A stretch of DNA of 64,000 nt from Siphonobacter aquaeclarae (GTDB taxonomy: Bacteria; Bacteroidota; Bacteroidia; Cytophagales; Spirosomataceae), in the NCBI RefSeq assembly GCF_900103285.1, contig NZ_FNGS01000001.1, positions 248,001-312,000 of the forward strand, written 5' to 3'. Below the pieces are notes generated by a model that did not search any database, was not told the origin of the DNA, and worked only from the letters and a program-made list of their open reading frames with translations. Of this stretch, positions 62,546 through 64,000 are shown one piece after another (position 1 is the stretch's first letter; each line of letters starts with the position of its first letter). The position numbers were made by a program, and so were the translations under genes.

Positions 62546-63825
62546 ATGGAGAAATACAGTATTGTCCTCTTTATTCTGACAATCATGATCGGGCTTTCGG
62601 CGGTGGCGGAGAAGATCCGGCTGCCATATCCCGTCCTGCTGATCACCGCCGGTATTGCCATCGGCTTTGTTCCGGAATTGCCTCATATTGAGCTTGATCC
62701 GGAGATTATCTTCCTCCTGTTTCTGCCGCCGCTGCTCTACGACGCGGCGTTTACCATCTCGTTTAAAGAGCTGAAAACCCACCTGCATACCGTCAGCACG
62801 CTGGCGATAGGGCTGGTGTTTTTGTCGGCGGCGGGTATTGCCGTACTCGCTCACTACCTGATTCCGGGGATGACCTGGCCGCTTTCGTTTGTATTGGGCG
62901 CAATTCTGTCGGCGACCGACGCAGTCTCCGCCATGAGCGTGACGAAAGGGCTCGGCCTTTCCCACAAAACAAGTACCATTCTGGAAGGGGAAAGCCTGGT
63001 CAACGACGCGTCGGCGCTGGTAGCCTACCGGTTTGCGGTTGCTGCGGTGACGGGCAGTGCTTTTGTCTGGTGGGAAGCCGGATTGTCCTTTGTCATCCTT
63101 CTCGGCGGCGGGTTTGCCGTAGGGCTGGTGATGGGCAAGCTGCTGGGTTTCGTGCTGGCCCGGGTCCGGAAAAACAACCAGGTATGCATCAGTTTCATGC
63201 TGCTGATGCCGTTTGTAACGTACCTGCTGGCAGAGGAAATACACGTGTCAGGTGTGATCGCCGTTGTAGTACTGGGCCTGTCTATCTCGCGCTTCAGCCG
63301 GAAAGTATTCCCCGAAGCCCTGAAAAATCAATCGCGGGGATTATGGGATATCCGATTTTCCTGCTGAACGGGCTTATTTTCATCCTGATAGGCCTGCAAT
63401 TGCCCTATGCCATGGCGGAAATGGAAATAGCAGACTGCATTCCGCTGACATTTTATGCCTTTCTGATCACAGTACTGGCGCTTGTGCTCCGCGCGTTCCG
63501 GGTGTTTTCCCAACAGCGCAACCTGAAGCAGGCGTTTTTGCAGAACAAAGGCCGGATTACCGAAGAAGCACTCCTTGATGCCAAAACCAGTCTGATTATC
63601 AGCTGGTCGGGTATGCGGGGTATTGTTTCTTTGGCGACGGCTCTGGCACTTCCGGCTACGCTTCAGGACGGAACGCCGTTTCCAAACCGCAATGTTATTC
63701 TCTTTCTTTCCGTCGCCGTCGTACTATTTACAATTGTCGGGCAAGGCACAACGCTGCCGTGGCTGGTACGCCGCCTGAGCGACGACAAACCCGTTTCTGC
63801 TGAAGGTATTGCCGAAAAATCGTGA
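62546..63825 (+). pseudogene. NhaP-like (CPA1) Na+/H+ antiporter, frame disrupted
   Basis: Membrane antiporter of the CPA1 family split over two frames. The first part (62546-63367) has ILSATDAVSAMSV and GESLVNDASALVAYRFA, the conserved ion-binding region, and many helices. It ends at a stop shortly after SRGLWD. The second part continues in another frame with YPIFLLNGLIFILIGLQLPYAMAE and ends at 63825. The junction lies near 63349; joining WD directly to YPIFLLNG restores normal family spacing, so one missing base explains it. Either the gene is inactive or the base was lost in sequencing or assembly. No slippery heptamer was recognised that would suggest programmed shifting. Confidence 0.85.
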
Positions 63826-63849
63826 GAGGCAGCCCGTTCAGGCTGCCTC
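63826..63849. terminator. Hairpin between convergent genes
   Basis: GAGGCAGCC pairs perfectly with GGCTGCCTC around a six-base loop, directly after the antiporter stop and before the convergent partial gene's stop at 63854. No T-run follows, so its function as terminator is only probable. Confidence 0.6.
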
Positions 63850-63853
63850 CCGT

Positions 63854-64000
63854 TTAGTACAGGGAGATCGTCTCCCCGTCAGCCGGAATAAGCAAACGGC
63901 TATCCGGAATACCGTGCTGCCGGGCCGCCAGCCGGAGGGACGCCCGGGTGGTCAGGCAATGATCAAGCGCTTCGAGGTGTACGGCTATGACCGTCGCATT
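63854..64000 (-). CDS. 3' end of a gene running off the window (possible MBL-fold hydrolase)
   Basis: The minus strand reads a frame of 48 codons ending at 63854: it begins ATVIAVHLEALDHCLTTR and ends in IPADGETISLY. Family is uncertain; the VHLEALDHC segment and the C-terminal PADGETI are reminiscent of metallo-beta-lactamase-fold hydrolases. Only the C-terminus is present in the window. Confidence 0.5.
   Translation of the reverse strand, partial: NATVIAVHLEALDHCLTTRASLRLAARQHGIPDSRLLIPADGETISLY

Noticed and set aside
63340-63370. Programmed frameshift in the antiporter
   Set aside because: No slippery heptamer with downstream structure was seen; loss of one base explains the pattern more simply.

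Overview
The window looks like a chromosomal segment of a fairly GC-rich member of the Bacteroidota, probably Cytophagales-like. The evidence is a SusC/SusD pair, several TonB-dependent receptors with carboxypeptidase-regulatory-like N-termini, three cargo proteins with type IX secretion (T9SS) C-terminal sorting domains, a FecI/FecR pair, a DUF2723 protein, LytS/LytTR two-component pairs and TAnnTTTG-type -7 promoter boxes. Genus cannot be fixed from the sequence alone. No rRNA, tRNA, CRISPR array, insertion sequence or replication origin was seen.

Layout. 1-9118: end of a SusC gene, its SusD-like lipoprotein, a strong terminator, then a thioredoxin-like protein, a cytochrome c/copper-monooxygenase-like protein and a large secreted alpha/beta hydrolase. 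9251-12408: orphan LuxR-type response regulator, a long gene-free stretch, and a T9SS-exported protein that appears to carry a Cys-Gln thioester domain. 12424-18828: glycerophosphodiester phosphodiesterase, a LytS kinase/TlpA thioredoxin/LytTR regulator cassette, a GH39-like glycosidase and a small lipoprotein. 18851-30034: an iron-uptake locus, with a palindromic operator over a promoter, FecI-type sigma, short FecR, divergent DUF4374-like lipoprotein, TonB receptor, two tandem DUF4374 lipoproteins, PepSY membrane protein and a second outer-membrane receptor. It resembles the Bacteroides xenosiderophore system XusABC, expanded and joined to its own sigma/anti-sigma switch.

30462-43037: another T9SS protein, a PadR regulator with an FtsX-type permease, an esterase, a GH20 hexosaminidase co-transcribed with a TetR regulator preceded by two matched palindromes, and a DUF2723 glycosyltransferase-like membrane protein. 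About 42980-44969 is a clearly AT-rich island with a two-gene cassette (HipA-family kinase-like protein plus an unknown partner). 44970-51140: GH110-type alpha-galactosidase, SWIM-SNF2 helicase and a nitrilase. 51213-55688: a second metal-acquisition set (small Cys-motif protein, TonB receptor, PepSY protein). 55692-64000: MgtA-like Mg2+ ATPase, a T9SS choice-of-anchor protein, another LytS/LytTR pair, a VOC protein, a frame-disrupted Na+/H+ antiporter and the 3' end of an unidentified gene.

Taken together, the genes serve glycan and ester breakdown at the cell surface (SusCD, GH39, GH20, GH110, esterases), iron and other metal uptake, surface-protein display through T9SS, and sensing. The least ordinary parts are the AT-rich kinase-like cassette, the FecIR-lipoprotein arrangement, the thioester-type T9SS protein and the twin palindromes before tetR.
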